Shown one piece after another: positions 42,029 to 58,264 of a stretch of 64,000 nucleotides of DNA. This DNA is from JAVBOW01 sp031550125 (lineage in GTDB: Bacteria; Bacteroidota; Bacteroidia; Bacteroidales; Rikenellaceae), in the NCBI GenBank assembly GCA_031550125.1, contig JAVBOW010000003.1, forward strand, positions 1-64,000, written 5' to 3'. The stretch's first letter is position 1; each line of letters begins with the position of its first letter. The notes under the pieces are model-generated. The model saw only the letters and a list, made by a program, of their open reading frames with translations, was not told the DNA's origin and ran no database searches. The position numbers and the translations under genes were made by a program.

Positions 42029-42376
42029 TTTAAGCCCAAGTCAACAAATCAGGTATAGAGCCTACAAGGTAGGCTCTATACCTTTCCTTATTAGATCGGT
42101 TGCGCATACCGCACACTATGTTTTGCACGCCCTCTTTACGGCCGGTCCCTTCGGACCCCGGCCACTTCCGGCGGCTTTCGTGTGGCGGACGCAATGTACG
42201 GCCGATCGGGATTCCGCGCCGGTTTTGACGGGTTGGATCTTCAGATTTACCGGGCTATCGGTTAAATAGCAATATGTTCTTTAAAACGAGGCGTTCAGTT
42301 TTGCAAAGTTTGCGCTGACGCCTTACCGACGCTATCGGAATTAATAATAGCGACACTTACAATATATCGCAAGACG
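42029..42376. other. 348-bp rplL-rpoB gap
   Basis: Begins with the attenuator-like hairpin listed separately. A second GC-rich hairpin-like stretch lies around 42139-42162 (GGCCGGTCC and GGACCCCGGCC). Near the end, AAAGTTTG (42315-42322) is one mismatch from a -7 box and could be a weak rpoB promoter. No supported ORF. Confidence 0.55.
42051..42083 (+). terminator. Attenuator-like hairpin between rplL and rpoB
   Basis: A perfect 15-bp stem (AGGTATAGAGCCTAC with GTAGGCTCTATACCT) and a 3-base loop, followed by TTCCTTATT, not a pure T run. Partial termination or RNase III-like processing here would lower rpoBC relative to ribosomal proteins, as is known for the rplL-rpoB gap of E. coli. Confidence 0.75.
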
Positions 42377-46195
<3,819 letters not shown>

Positions 46196-46297
46196 AGGGG
46201 ATTGTAGCCCGGGGCCGGGACGGCGCATAGGATGCCGGCGGCTTTGCGGCCATCGCCTCTTTGCAAAATGTTTGGAGAAAAAGAAAAAAGAGATAAT

Positions 46298-50548
<4,251 letters not shown>

Positions 50549-50564
50549 ATCTGACGCGCTGATA

Positions 50565-50614
50565 CGTTAAAAAAGGTTTGGCGGCCCATCAGGGCCGCCA
50601 AACCTTTTTTAACG
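50565..50614 (+). terminator. Strong terminator after rpoC
   Basis: A 23-bp perfect stem (50565-50587 with 50592-50614), loop ATCA, core GGTTTGGCGGCCC with its complement and six T. It ends the ribosomal-protein/RNA-polymerase block. Confidence 0.95.
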
Positions 50615-50860
50615 CGAGTCCCGGACGGGAATTTGAAACTCAAACGATAATCGAAACCTGACGCACGCTAAGCCCAGCGTCGCTATCGTAAGGCGCAGTG
50701 TTTTTTTGCGTTACGCATATTAACGCCAACCTGTTTTTCAGGCAGATCACATATCATTATCGTCCTTGCCGTTAGCGCTGATTCTTATCCGGGACTCGCG
50801 GTTTTTACGACCGGCGCTGCACACAACGCGGCGTATTGTTACGTACCGGCCTCAATACAT

Positions 50861-50902
50861 AAAATTACCCGGCAGCTCTGAAAAGAACTGCCGGGTAATT
50901 TT
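50861..50902 (-). terminator. Terminator downstream of the alpha-oxoamine synthase gene
   Basis: A 15-bp stem (AAAATTACCCGGCAG with CTGCCGGGTAATTTT) and a 12-base loop, with T runs on both strands. It lies 76 bp past the minus-strand stop at 50979. Confidence 0.85.
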
Positions 50903-50978
50903 TCAATGCCGGACGTACTCCGACTCCATCCGCCACGCAGGATTGCCTTTCGTCCGCGCGGCGTTTCGGGTCGTACGA

Positions 50979-52229
50979 CTATTTTTCCGACATGTCGGGT
51001 ACGGGTTTGCAATATTCGCCCGCGTCGAGTTTGGCGCGGCAGGCGTCGAAGCAATTCAGTGTGTACTCCACGTCTTCCAGAGTGTGCATGGCGGTGGGTA
51101 TTATCCTCAGGATGATCTCTCCTTTGGGAATTACGGGGTAAACCACCACCGAACAGAAGAGGTTGTATTTTTCACGCAGGTCTACCACGAGGTTGGTGGC
51201 CTCCTCCACGCCGCCTTTCATATATACGGGCGTTACGGGTGAGAGTGTGCAGCCTATTTCGAAACCGCGTTTGCGGAATCCGTCCTGCAGGGCATGGGTT
51301 ATCTCCCACAGCTTTTCGCGGTATTCGGGGTGCTTGCGTATAAGGTCGAGGCGTTTGAGCGCCCCTATAACCATCGGCATGGGGAGCGATTTGGCGTAGG
51401 TCTGCGAACGCATGTTGTAGCGCAGGAAATCCACTATATATTTCTCCGACGCCACGAAAGCGCCTATGCCGGCCATCGATTTGGCGAAAGTGTTGAAAAG
51501 TACGTCCACGCCGTCTATGCAGCCGAAATGCTCCGGCGTACCTTTGCCTCCGGCTCCCATGGTTCCGAAACCGTGCGCGTCGTCTACCAGCAGGCGGAAG
51601 TCGAAATCCTTCTTCATGGCCACTATCTCGTCGAGTTTGCCCAGGTCGCCCTTCATTCCGAATACGCCCTCGGTTATCACCAGTATGCCGCCGCCTGTTT
51701 CGGCCGCCATTTTGGTAGCCCTTTCGAGCTGCTTGCGGCAGCTGGCCATATCGTTGTGGGGAAATACGAAACGCTTGCCCGTGTGGAGCCTGAGTCCGTC
51801 GATGATGCATGCGTGGGCCTCTGAGTCGTACACCACCACGTCGTGGCGCGTGAGCAGGCAGTCGATTATGGATATCATTCCCTGGTAGCCGAAGTTGAGC
51901 AGGAAGGCGTCGGGCTTTCCTACGAAGGCCGCCAGCTCGCGCTCCAGCTGCTCGTGCCATTTGGTCTGCCCGCTCATCATGCGCGCCCCCATGGGGGCCG
52001 CCATGCCGAATTGCGCCGCACCTTCGGCGTCGGCCTTGCGTACTTCGGGGTGGTTGGCCAGGCCCAGGTAGTTATTCAGGCTCCAGTTTAGTACCTCGCG
52101 GCCGCGGAACGTCATCCTGGGGCCTATCTCGCCCTCGAGTTTGGGAAACGAAAAGTAGCCGTGGCTGAGCTTCTGGTACATGCCGATGGGACCTCCGGCA
52201 TTCTCTTTTATCCTTGCAAATATGTCCAT
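50979..52229 (-). CDS. Alpha-oxoamine synthase (serine palmitoyltransferase / cysteate acyltransferase type)
   Basis: A 416-residue PLP enzyme of the AONS/KBL/SPT family. Landmarks: NWSLNNYLGLANHPEVRK, the ring-stacking His139 (DSEAHA), Asp216-Asp217 and His219 (VDDAHGFG) and the Schiff-base Lys250 (FAKSMAGIG). It condenses an acyl-CoA or acyl-ACP with an amino acid and loses CO2. It differs clearly from the kbl gene product at 14.3 kb. In Bacteroidetes such enzymes make the long-chain base of sphingolipids (from serine) or of sulfonolipids (from cysteate). The start at 52229 (MDIFARIKENAGG) is preferred; the frame is open 21 codons further. No transmembrane segment. Confidence 0.9.
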   Translation of the reverse strand: MDIFARIKENAGGPIGMYQKLSHGYFSFPKLEGEIGPRMTFRGREVLNWSLNNYLGLANHPEVRKADAEGAAQFGMAAPMGARMMSGQTKWHEQLERELAAFVGKPDAFLLNFGYQGMISIIDCLLTRHDVVVYDSEAHACIIDGLRLHTGKRFVFPHNDMASCRKQLERATKMAAETGGGILVITEGVFGMKGDLGKLDEIVAMKKDFDFRLLVDDAHGFGTMGAGGKGTPEHFGCIDGVDVLFNTFAKSMAGIGAFVASEKYIVDFLRYNMRSQTYAKSLPMPMVIGALKRLDLIRKHPEYREKLWEITHALQDGFRKRGFEIGCTLSPVTPVYMKGGVEEATNLVVDLREKYNLFCSVVVYPVIPKGEIILRIIPTAMHTLEDVEYTLNCFDACRAKLDAGEYCKPVPDMSEK

Positions 52230-52257
52230 ATAGATTGAATTTTTGTCGAAACCGCCA

Positions 52258-52265
52258 CAAAGGTA
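52258..52265 (-). promoter_or_regulatory. -7 box of the alpha-oxoamine synthase gene
   Basis: The minus strand reads TACCTTTG, an exact TAnnTTTG, 28 bp before the ATG at 52229. The -33 box is unclear. Confidence 0.5.
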
Positions 52266-52286
52266 AGAACAAAATACAATATAATC

Positions 52287-52317
52287 TTTCAATGCTCGTT
52301 AAAAATTCATAACTTTG
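52287..52317 (+). promoter_or_regulatory. Promoter of bamD-rpoZ-coaBC-recN
   Basis: TTTC (52287-52290), a 19-bp spacer and TAACTTTG (52310-52317). It starts a transcript about 45 nt before the bamD ATG, divergent from the alpha-oxoamine synthase gene. Confidence 0.65.
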
Positions 52318-52367
52318 CGCCTGCGCTCGTTGTCACGTTCGCGCGCGCGAAACAAAGCCTTTTCAGG

Positions 52368-53225
52368 ATGCATAAGATTATTTTCCGGTTTATGGCGTTG
52401 GCCACCCTCTTTATGGGGGCGGCTTCGTGTACCAATTACAGCAAGCTCCTCAAAAGCAAGGATTACGACAAGATGTACCACGAGGCCCTGAAGTATTACG
52501 AGGCCAAAAAGTACAACAAGGTCATAACCCTGCTCGACGAGATAACCCCTTACTACCAGGGTATGCCGCGCGAGGATACCATACGTTTCTATAACGCCGC
52601 GGCTACGTACAATACGGGCGATTTCCAGACCAGCGAGCTTTTGTTCGACACTTTCCGCCGCACTTTCGGCCGAACCAGCCCCTTCGCCGAGCAGGCCGAG
52701 TATATGTATGCCATGGGCTTCTATTACTCCTCGCCCAAGCCCGAGAGGGATCAGACCAACACCGTCAAGGCGCTAATGGCCATAGACGAATATCTGGATC
52801 ATTATCCCAACAGCCCCAAGCGCGATAAACTCACCGCCTGCATAGCAGAGTTGCAGCGCAAGATGTACGACAAGGAGTTTCTCAACTCGCGCCTCTACTA
52901 CAAGATAGGCAAGTACAAATCGGCGGTGACGGCCTTGAAGAACGCCCTGGACGCCAGTCCGGAGAATCCCCATCGCGAGGAGATGATGTACCTGATAACC
53001 AAATCGGGCTACGAGTTGGCCCATAACAGCATCGAAAGCCTGCAGATGGACCGCTACCTGAAGATGATGGACTACTACCTGAACTTCGCGTCGGAGTTTC
53101 CCGACAGCAAATACGGCCGCGAGCTTGCCAAAATGATGGACGAAGCCAAGAGTTACGTCGCTTCGCACAATCCCGAAAAGAATCAAAATAAAGACAATAC
53201 CGACAATGGAAACGAAAAAAAGTAA
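52368..53225 (+). CDS. bamD: Outer membrane protein assembly factor BamD
   Basis: A 285-residue lipoprotein (MHKIIFRFMALATLFMGAASC, Cys21) with about five TPR-like repeats: YHEALKYYEAKKYNKVITLL, TSELLFDTFRRTFGRTSPF and others. BamD anchors under BamA and brings outer-membrane proteins to the barrel machine. The charged tail (NPEKNQNKDNTDNGNEKK) overlaps the start of rpoZ by 20 bp. This gene order is typical of Bacteroidetes. Confidence 0.93.
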   Translation: MHKIIFRFMALATLFMGAASCTNYSKLLKSKDYDKMYHEALKYYEAKKYNKVITLLDEITPYYQGMPREDTIRFYNAAATYNTGDFQTSELLFDTFRRTFGRTSPFAEQAEYMYAMGFYYSSPKPERDQTNTVKALMAIDEYLDHYPNSPKRDKLTACIAELQRKMYDKEFLNSRLYYKIGKYKSAVTALKNALDASPENPHREEMMYLITKSGYELAHNSIESLQMDRYLKMMDYYLNFASEFPDSKYGRELAKMMDEAKSYVASHNPEKNQNKDNTDNGNEKK

Positions 53226-53553
53226 CGCAGTCCCCACCAACACCCAAACGCGCAAGCTTACCGATCTTGACGCAGCCACGGGTAACATATACGAGTCGGT
53301 GGTGATCATCTCCAAGCGCGCCAACCAAATATCCTCCGAGATGAAACAGGAACTAACGCGCAAACTGGCCGATTTTTCCTCTACGACCGACTCCCTGGAG
53401 GAGACTTTCGAAAATCGCGAGCAGATAGAGATATCGCGTTACTACGAACGTATGCCCAAACCCACCATAGTGGCTACCGAGGAGTTTCTCGAAGACAAGA
53501 TCTATTACCGCGAAAATAAACCCGAGGAGGCCTCTCCCGCCCCCGAGGTTTAA
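53206..53553 (+). CDS. rpoZ: DNA-directed RNA polymerase omega subunit, Bacteroidetes type
   Basis: A 115-residue protein. The middle (GNIYESVVIISKRANQISSE) is the omega/Rpb6 helix that latches the beta' C-terminus; the block FENREQIEISRYYERMPKP is typical of the Bacteroidetes form, longer than proteobacterial omega. It is often annotated only as hypothetical. It overlaps bamD by 20 bp and precedes coaBC. Confidence 0.88.
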   Translation: METKKSNAVPTNTQTRKLTDLDAATGNIYESVVIISKRANQISSEMKQELTRKLADFSSTTDSLEETFENREQIEISRYYERMPKPTIVATEEFLEDKIYYRENKPEEASPAPEV

Positions 53554-53610
53554 CATTTTCCCGGTTTCGCCCGGCGAAAGCACGGGGTAAACGGTAAAAA
53601 TAGTACGCCG

Positions 53611-54807
53611 ATGTTGAATGGTAAAAACATATTGTTGGGCGTAACAGGCAGTATAGCAGCTTATAAAGCTGCTATTCTCGTCCGTCGGCTGGTCGCCTCC
53701 GGCTCTTCCGTCCGGGTGGTGATGACCCCTCTTGCCAAAGAGTTCATAACGCCTCTGACGCTTGCCACCCTGTCGAAAAACCCTATTCTGGTGGATTTCT
53801 TCGATCCCGAGGACGGCCGCTGGAACAGCCACGTATCCCTGGGCGAGTGGGCCGACGCCTACGTGATAGCGCCGGCCACGGCCAACACTATGGCCAAGAT
53901 GGCCTCCGGAACGGCTGACAACCTGTTGCTCACCACCTACCTTTCGGCGCGTTGCCCCGTCTTTGCGGCCCCGGCCATGGATCTCGACATGTACGCCCAC
54001 CCGGCCACGCAGGCCAACCTGGATGTATTGACCCGTCGCGGCGTGCATATAATTGAGCCTGGCGAGGGGGAACTCGCCAGCGGCCTTACGGGCAAAGGGC
54101 GTATGGCCGAACCCGACGAGATATACGACGCCCTTGCGGCGTATTTCCAAAAAAAAAAGAGCCTGCAAGGTAAACGCCTGATGGTTACCGCCGGGCCTAC
54201 GGTCGAGGGCATCGATCCCGTCCGTTTTATCTCCAACCATTCTACAGGTAAGATGGGCTACGCCATAGCGGCCGAACTCGCCTTGCGCGGCGCGCATGTG
54301 ACGCTCGTGAGCGGTCCCACGCGCCTGCCCGTCCCCGCCGGCGTGGATCGCGTGGATGTGGTCTCCGCCGCCGACATGCTGGAGGCGTCCCTGAAAATAT
54401 TCCCTTCCTCGGACGGCGCCGTGATGTGCGCCGCCGTAGCCGACTATACTCCCGTGGCCGCCGCCTCGTCCAAAATAAAGAAGACGGAGGGGACGATGAG
54501 CGTGGAACTGAAGGCCACGGAAGACATAGCCCGCCATCTCGGCGGGATAAAGGGAGGCAGGGCGCTCGCCGGCTTCGCCCTCGAAACAGATAACGAGATG
54601 GAGCATGCCCGAGGCAAGATGGAACGTAAAAACCTGGATTTCATAGTACTCAATTCGCTGCGCGATGCGGGTGCGGGCTTTGGCCACGACACCAATCGGA
54701 TAACCATACTGGAGCGTGACGGCCATACGGAGTCCTGTCCGCTTGAAAGCAAGGCCGCCGCCGCCGCAAGGGTTGCCGACACGCTCGAAAAATATCTTAA
54801 CCGATAA
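53611..54807 (+). CDS. coaBC: Bifunctional phosphopantothenoylcysteine decarboxylase / phosphopantothenate--cysteine ligase
   Basis: The fused enzyme makes 4'-phosphopantetheine for CoA. The 398-residue protein has the CoaC flavin domain (GVTGSIAAYKA, His74 in NSHVSLGEW) and the CoaB ligase domain (TAGPTVEGIDPVRFISNHST). The usual PxMNxxMW substrate clamp reads PAMDLDMY (Asp124); I recall the same form in other Bacteroidetes. recN follows after 2 bp. Confidence 0.96.
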   Translation: MLNGKNILLGVTGSIAAYKAAILVRRLVASGSSVRVVMTPLAKEFITPLTLATLSKNPILVDFFDPEDGRWNSHVSLGEWADAYVIAPATANTMAKMASGTADNLLLTTYLSARCPVFAAPAMDLDMYAHPATQANLDVLTRRGVHIIEPGEGELASGLTGKGRMAEPDEIYDALAAYFQKKKSLQGKRLMVTAGPTVEGIDPVRFISNHSTGKMGYAIAAELALRGAHVTLVSGPTRLPVPAGVDRVDVVSAADMLEASLKIFPSSDGAVMCAAVADYTPVAAASSKIKKTEGTMSVELKATEDIARHLGGIKGGRALAGFALETDNEMEHARGKMERKNLDFIVLNSLRDAGAGFGHDTNRITILERDGHTESCPLESKAAAAARVADTLEKYLNR

Positions 54808-54809
54808 CC

Positions 54810-56465
54810 ATGTTGCGCAGGCTTACCGTAGAGAATTTCGTCCTTATCGACCGGCTCGACATCGAGTTTGACGGGGGCCTGAATATTATCACAGGCGAGA
54901 CGGGGGCGGGAAAATCCATCCTGCTTGGGGCGCTGGGCCTGCTTTTGGGGGCCAGGGCGGAGCAGGGGGCGCTGCAGGATGCCGGAAAGAACTGCGTCGT
55001 GGAGGGACTCTTCGACATCGGAGGTTATGGTCTGGAGACGTTCTTCGCGGAGAACGACCTCGACTGGTCGCCGTCGGTGGAGGTGCGCCGCATACTATCC
55101 CCGTCGGGCACATCGCGCGCTTTTATCGGCGACCAACCCGTGCAGTTATCGCAACTCAAAGAATTGGGCGTAAGATTGATCGATATACATTCGCAGCACC
55201 AGAACCTGATGCTGGCCGCGGACGGTTTCCGCCTTGGCATACTCGACAGCGTGGCCCGCAACGCGGAGTTGAAAGGCCGATACGCCGCCGTGTGGGACGA
55301 ATTGCAGCATACGGCCAAACTTCTCGCGGCCCTGCGTGAAAAAGCCGCCTCCGACCTCCGCGACAGGGATTATATAAGCCATCAATATGAGCAGCTCGCC
55401 GCCGCCAGGCTCAAGGAGGGCGAGCTGGAGGAACTCGAGTTGCTGCAGGGCGAACTCGCCCACGCCGGTCAGATACAGGAGGCGTTGGGCCTGGCCGCCG
55501 AATTACTGGACGGAGAAGAGAACGGTGTACTTACAAAACTGAAGACCGCCGCGCAGGCCGTAAGCCACACCGCGGCATATTATCCAAAAGCGGCCGGGAT
55601 ACAAGAAAGACTCGCTTCGGCGCTGGTGGAATTGCGCGACCTGGAGGGAGAGATAACCTCCGAAGCCCAAAGGGTGGATACCGACCCTGCCCGCCTGCAG
55701 TCCATCGACGACCGCCTCTCCCTGATATACTCCCTCCAAAAGAAGCACGGCGTGTCCGATGTGGTCGCCCTGATAGAGTTGAGGGACGGCTATGCCGCCC
55801 GCCTTAACCTTATGGAGTCGGCCGACGGAGCTATATCCGAGACGGAAGAGGCCCTCGCCCGCCACAATGCCGCCGCCTCTGCCCTGGCCGACCGCCTGCA
55901 CGAGTCGCGGGCCGGAGCCGCAGCCGAGTTGAAAAACCACGTGGAGTCCATACTCGCCCGCCTCGGCATGCCCGGCGCGCAGCTGACGGCCGAGATAGAC
56001 ATGTCCGCCGAGTTGAAGGCGTCGGGTTGGGATACGGTGAGGTTTATGTTCGCCGCAGGCAAAGACCTCACGCCCGGGCCGGCCGAAAAAATTGCCTCGG
56101 GCGGCGAAATATCACGTCTTATGCTCGCCCTCAAGTCGTTGGTGGCCGAGCGGAGTATGCTGCCGACGATAATCTTCGACGAGATAGATACCGGCGTTTC
56201 GGGGCGCATAGCCGACGCCATGGGAGAGATCATCTGCTCTATGGCCGCCTCTATGCAGGTGGTCAACATAACCCACCTGCCGCAAGTTGCCTCCAAGGGG
56301 CTTACGCACTTTGTGGTTTACAAAGAGGCAACCGCCATGGGTACCCGCAGCCGCATAAGGCAGCTTACCGGCGCAGAAAGGGTCGAGGAGATAGCCCGCA
56401 TGCTGAGCGGAAGCTCGGTTACCGAGGCGGCCATGGCGCAGGCCAGGTTGCTGCTGGGGCTTTAG
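54810..56465 (+). CDS. recN: DNA repair protein RecN
   Basis: An SMC-like ATPase in double-strand break repair. The 551-residue protein has Walker A GETGAGKSILLGALGLLLGA (about 30), a long central coiled coil with a hinge, the signature LTPGPAEKIASGGEISRLML and Walker B (TIIFDEIDTGVSGRIADAMG). Complete. Last gene of the bamD operon. Confidence 0.97.
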   Translation: MLRRLTVENFVLIDRLDIEFDGGLNIITGETGAGKSILLGALGLLLGARAEQGALQDAGKNCVVEGLFDIGGYGLETFFAENDLDWSPSVEVRRILSPSGTSRAFIGDQPVQLSQLKELGVRLIDIHSQHQNLMLAADGFRLGILDSVARNAELKGRYAAVWDELQHTAKLLAALREKAASDLRDRDYISHQYEQLAAARLKEGELEELELLQGELAHAGQIQEALGLAAELLDGEENGVLTKLKTAAQAVSHTAAYYPKAAGIQERLASALVELRDLEGEITSEAQRVDTDPARLQSIDDRLSLIYSLQKKHGVSDVVALIELRDGYAARLNLMESADGAISETEEALARHNAAASALADRLHESRAGAAAELKNHVESILARLGMPGAQLTAEIDMSAELKASGWDTVRFMFAAGKDLTPGPAEKIASGGEISRLMLALKSLVAERSMLPTIIFDEIDTGVSGRIADAMGEIICSMAASMQVVNITHLPQVASKGLTHFVVYKEATAMGTRSRIRQLTGAERVEEIARMLSGSSVTEAAMAQARLLLGL

Positions 56466-56574
56466 ACCGCGTTTCTTCACTCCCGCTTTATCCGAAAATA
56501 TTTGGACGTCGTAGTTATTCCGTCGCTTTGTGCGGCTGGGAGGTCTGTCGCATCTATAAATATGCCCGGTAAGT

Positions 56575-56605
56575 TTTGTTTTTGGTATAGTAATTTATAT
56601 TTTTG
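56575..56605 (+). promoter_or_regulatory. Promoter P1 of the leu operon
   Basis: TTTG (56575-56578), a 19-bp spacer and TATTTTTG (56598-56605), an exact consensus. It lies 81 bp before the leuA ATG. The -7 box continues into CACACAGCG. Confidence 0.7.
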
Positions 56606-56634
56606 CACACAGCGATAAATTTTAACAAAAAATC

Positions 56635-56642
56635 TAAATTTG
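56635..56642 (+). promoter_or_regulatory. Second -7 box (P2) of the leu operon
   Basis: TAAATTTG is an exact TAnnTTTG and is again followed by CACAC, so TTTGCACAC occurs twice, 37 bp apart. A 12-bp palindrome, TCTAAATTTAGA (56665-56676), lies between this box and leuA and could be an operator. Confidence 0.45.
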
Positions 56643-56686
56643 CACACCCGCGGGATAGGCGGATTCTAAATTTAGAGAAAGAGATT

Positions 56687-58264
56687 ATGAGCGAACGTAT
56701 TTATGTATTCGACACCACATTGCGCGACGGCGAACAGGTTCCCGGTTGCCAACTCAATACGGTGGAGAAGATAGAGGTGGCCCGCATGCTCGAGGAGCTG
56801 GGCGTCGACGTTATCGAGGCCGGCTTCCCGGCGTCGAGTCCGGGCGATTTCAACTCGGTTCAGGAGATATCCAAGGCCGTGACCAATCCGGTGGTGTGCG
56901 CCCTTACGCGCGCCGTGAAGAAGGATATAGATACGGCGGCCCACTCGCTGTTCTTCGCCAAGCGCGGCCGTATACACACCGGAATAGGCGTTTCGCCATT
57001 CCACATATATGAAAAACTGAAGTCCACGCCCGAGGAGATCATAGCCCGCGCGGTTGAGGCGGTGAAGTACGCCCGCAAATATGTCGGCGACGTGGAATTC
57101 TACGCCGAGGACGCGGGAAGGGCCGACAACGAATATCTGGCCCGGGTGGTTGAGGCGGTCATAAAGGCCGGCGCGACGGTGGTGAATATACCCGACACCA
57201 CGGGCTATTGCCTGCCGGCGCAGTACGGCGAGAAGATAAAGTTCCTGGTGGACAACGTCCCCAACATAGACAAGGCCATCCTGTCCACCCACTGTCACAA
57301 CGATCTGGGCATGGCTACGGCCAACACCATGGCGGGTGTGGCTAATGGCGCCAGGCAGGTTGAGGTAACCATAAACGGCATAGGAGAGCGGGCGGGCAAC
57401 ACCTCGCTCGAGGAGGTGGTCATGGCCCTGCGTTGCCATAAGCACCTGGGGCTGGACACCAACATAGACTCCACGCAGATAACCCGGGCCAGCCGCATGG
57501 TAGCCAGCATGATGAATATGCCGGTGCAGGCCAACAAGGCCATCGTGGGGCGTAACGCCTTCGCCCACTCGTCGGGCATCCACCAGGACGGGGTGCTGAA
57601 AAGCCGCGACACTTACGAGATAATCGATCCCAAGAGCGTGGGAGTGGACGAGTCGGTAATAGCCCTTACGGCCCGCAGCGGCCGCGCGGCGCTTACCCAC
57701 CGCCTCGAATTGCTGGGCTACAAACTCTCGCAGGAGGAACTGGACGGCATCTACGAGAAATTCCTCAAGCTGGCCGACACCAAGAAAGACCTTCGCGACG
57801 ACGACCTGCTTTACCTGGTGGGCGATATAGCCGCCCTCAAGGAGGGTCGTGTAAAGCTCAAGCACCTGCAGGTGCTGTCGGGGTCGGTGATATCCACGGC
57901 TACGGTTGTTGTGCGTTTCGGTGACCACGACCGCATGGCCTGCGCTACCGGCAACGGTCCCATAGACGCCGCCGTGACGGCCATCAAAACCATGATCCGC
58001 GAGAAGGTGCTGATAACAGAGTTCCTTATACAGGCCATGACGCGCGGAAGTAACGACGTGGGCCGCGTCCACGTCCAGGTTACCGACGGGAAGGCCACCG
58101 TCCACGGTTTCGCTGCCAACACCGACGTGGTGAGGGCCGGAGTGGAGGCTTTCATCGACGCCCTGCGCCGGTTGAACGTAACCGAGGGGCCGGAGAAGGA
58201 GGAGACGTTTAAGGAAAAGATAGTAAAGGAAATAAAAAAGATAAATGAAAAGAAATCTGTTTGA
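56687..58264 (+). CDS. leuA: 2-isopropylmalate synthase
   Basis: LeuA joins acetyl-CoA and 2-ketoisovalerate, the first committed step to leucine. The 525-residue protein has the catalytic barrel (FDTTLRDGEQVPGCQ, STHCHNDLGMATANTMAG, NGIGERAGNTSLEE) and the C-terminal leucine-binding regulatory domain (about 390-510), so feedback inhibition by leucine is likely. The ATG at 56687 starts the catalytic domain directly; a longer frame runs upstream through the promoter. It overlaps leuC by 20 bp. Confidence 0.95.
   Translation: MSERIYVFDTTLRDGEQVPGCQLNTVEKIEVARMLEELGVDVIEAGFPASSPGDFNSVQEISKAVTNPVVCALTRAVKKDIDTAAHSLFFAKRGRIHTGIGVSPFHIYEKLKSTPEEIIARAVEAVKYARKYVGDVEFYAEDAGRADNEYLARVVEAVIKAGATVVNIPDTTGYCLPAQYGEKIKFLVDNVPNIDKAILSTHCHNDLGMATANTMAGVANGARQVEVTINGIGERAGNTSLEEVVMALRCHKHLGLDTNIDSTQITRASRMVASMMNMPVQANKAIVGRNAFAHSSGIHQDGVLKSRDTYEIIDPKSVGVDESVIALTARSGRAALTHRLELLGYKLSQEELDGIYEKFLKLADTKKDLRDDDLLYLVGDIAALKEGRVKLKHLQVLSGSVISTATVVVRFGDHDRMACATGNGPIDAAVTAIKTMIREKVLITEFLIQAMTRGSNDVGRVHVQVTDGKATVHGFAANTDVVRAGVEAFIDALRRLNVTEGPEKEETFKEKIVKEIKKINEKKSV

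Larger units (their letters stand above)
50549..50978. other. 430-bp gap between convergent rpoC and the alpha-oxoamine synthase gene
   Basis: Two terminator hairpins (listed separately) mark the ends of the two transcripts. The 250 bp between them has no recognisable gene, tRNA or promoter; it is less GC-rich than neighbouring genes. Confidence 0.6.

Noticed and set aside
41925..42269. 114-codon plus-strand frame at the end of rplL and into the rplL-rpoB gap
   Set aside because: It begins out of frame inside rplL and passes through the attenuator hairpin; the basic N-terminus is the rplL shadow.
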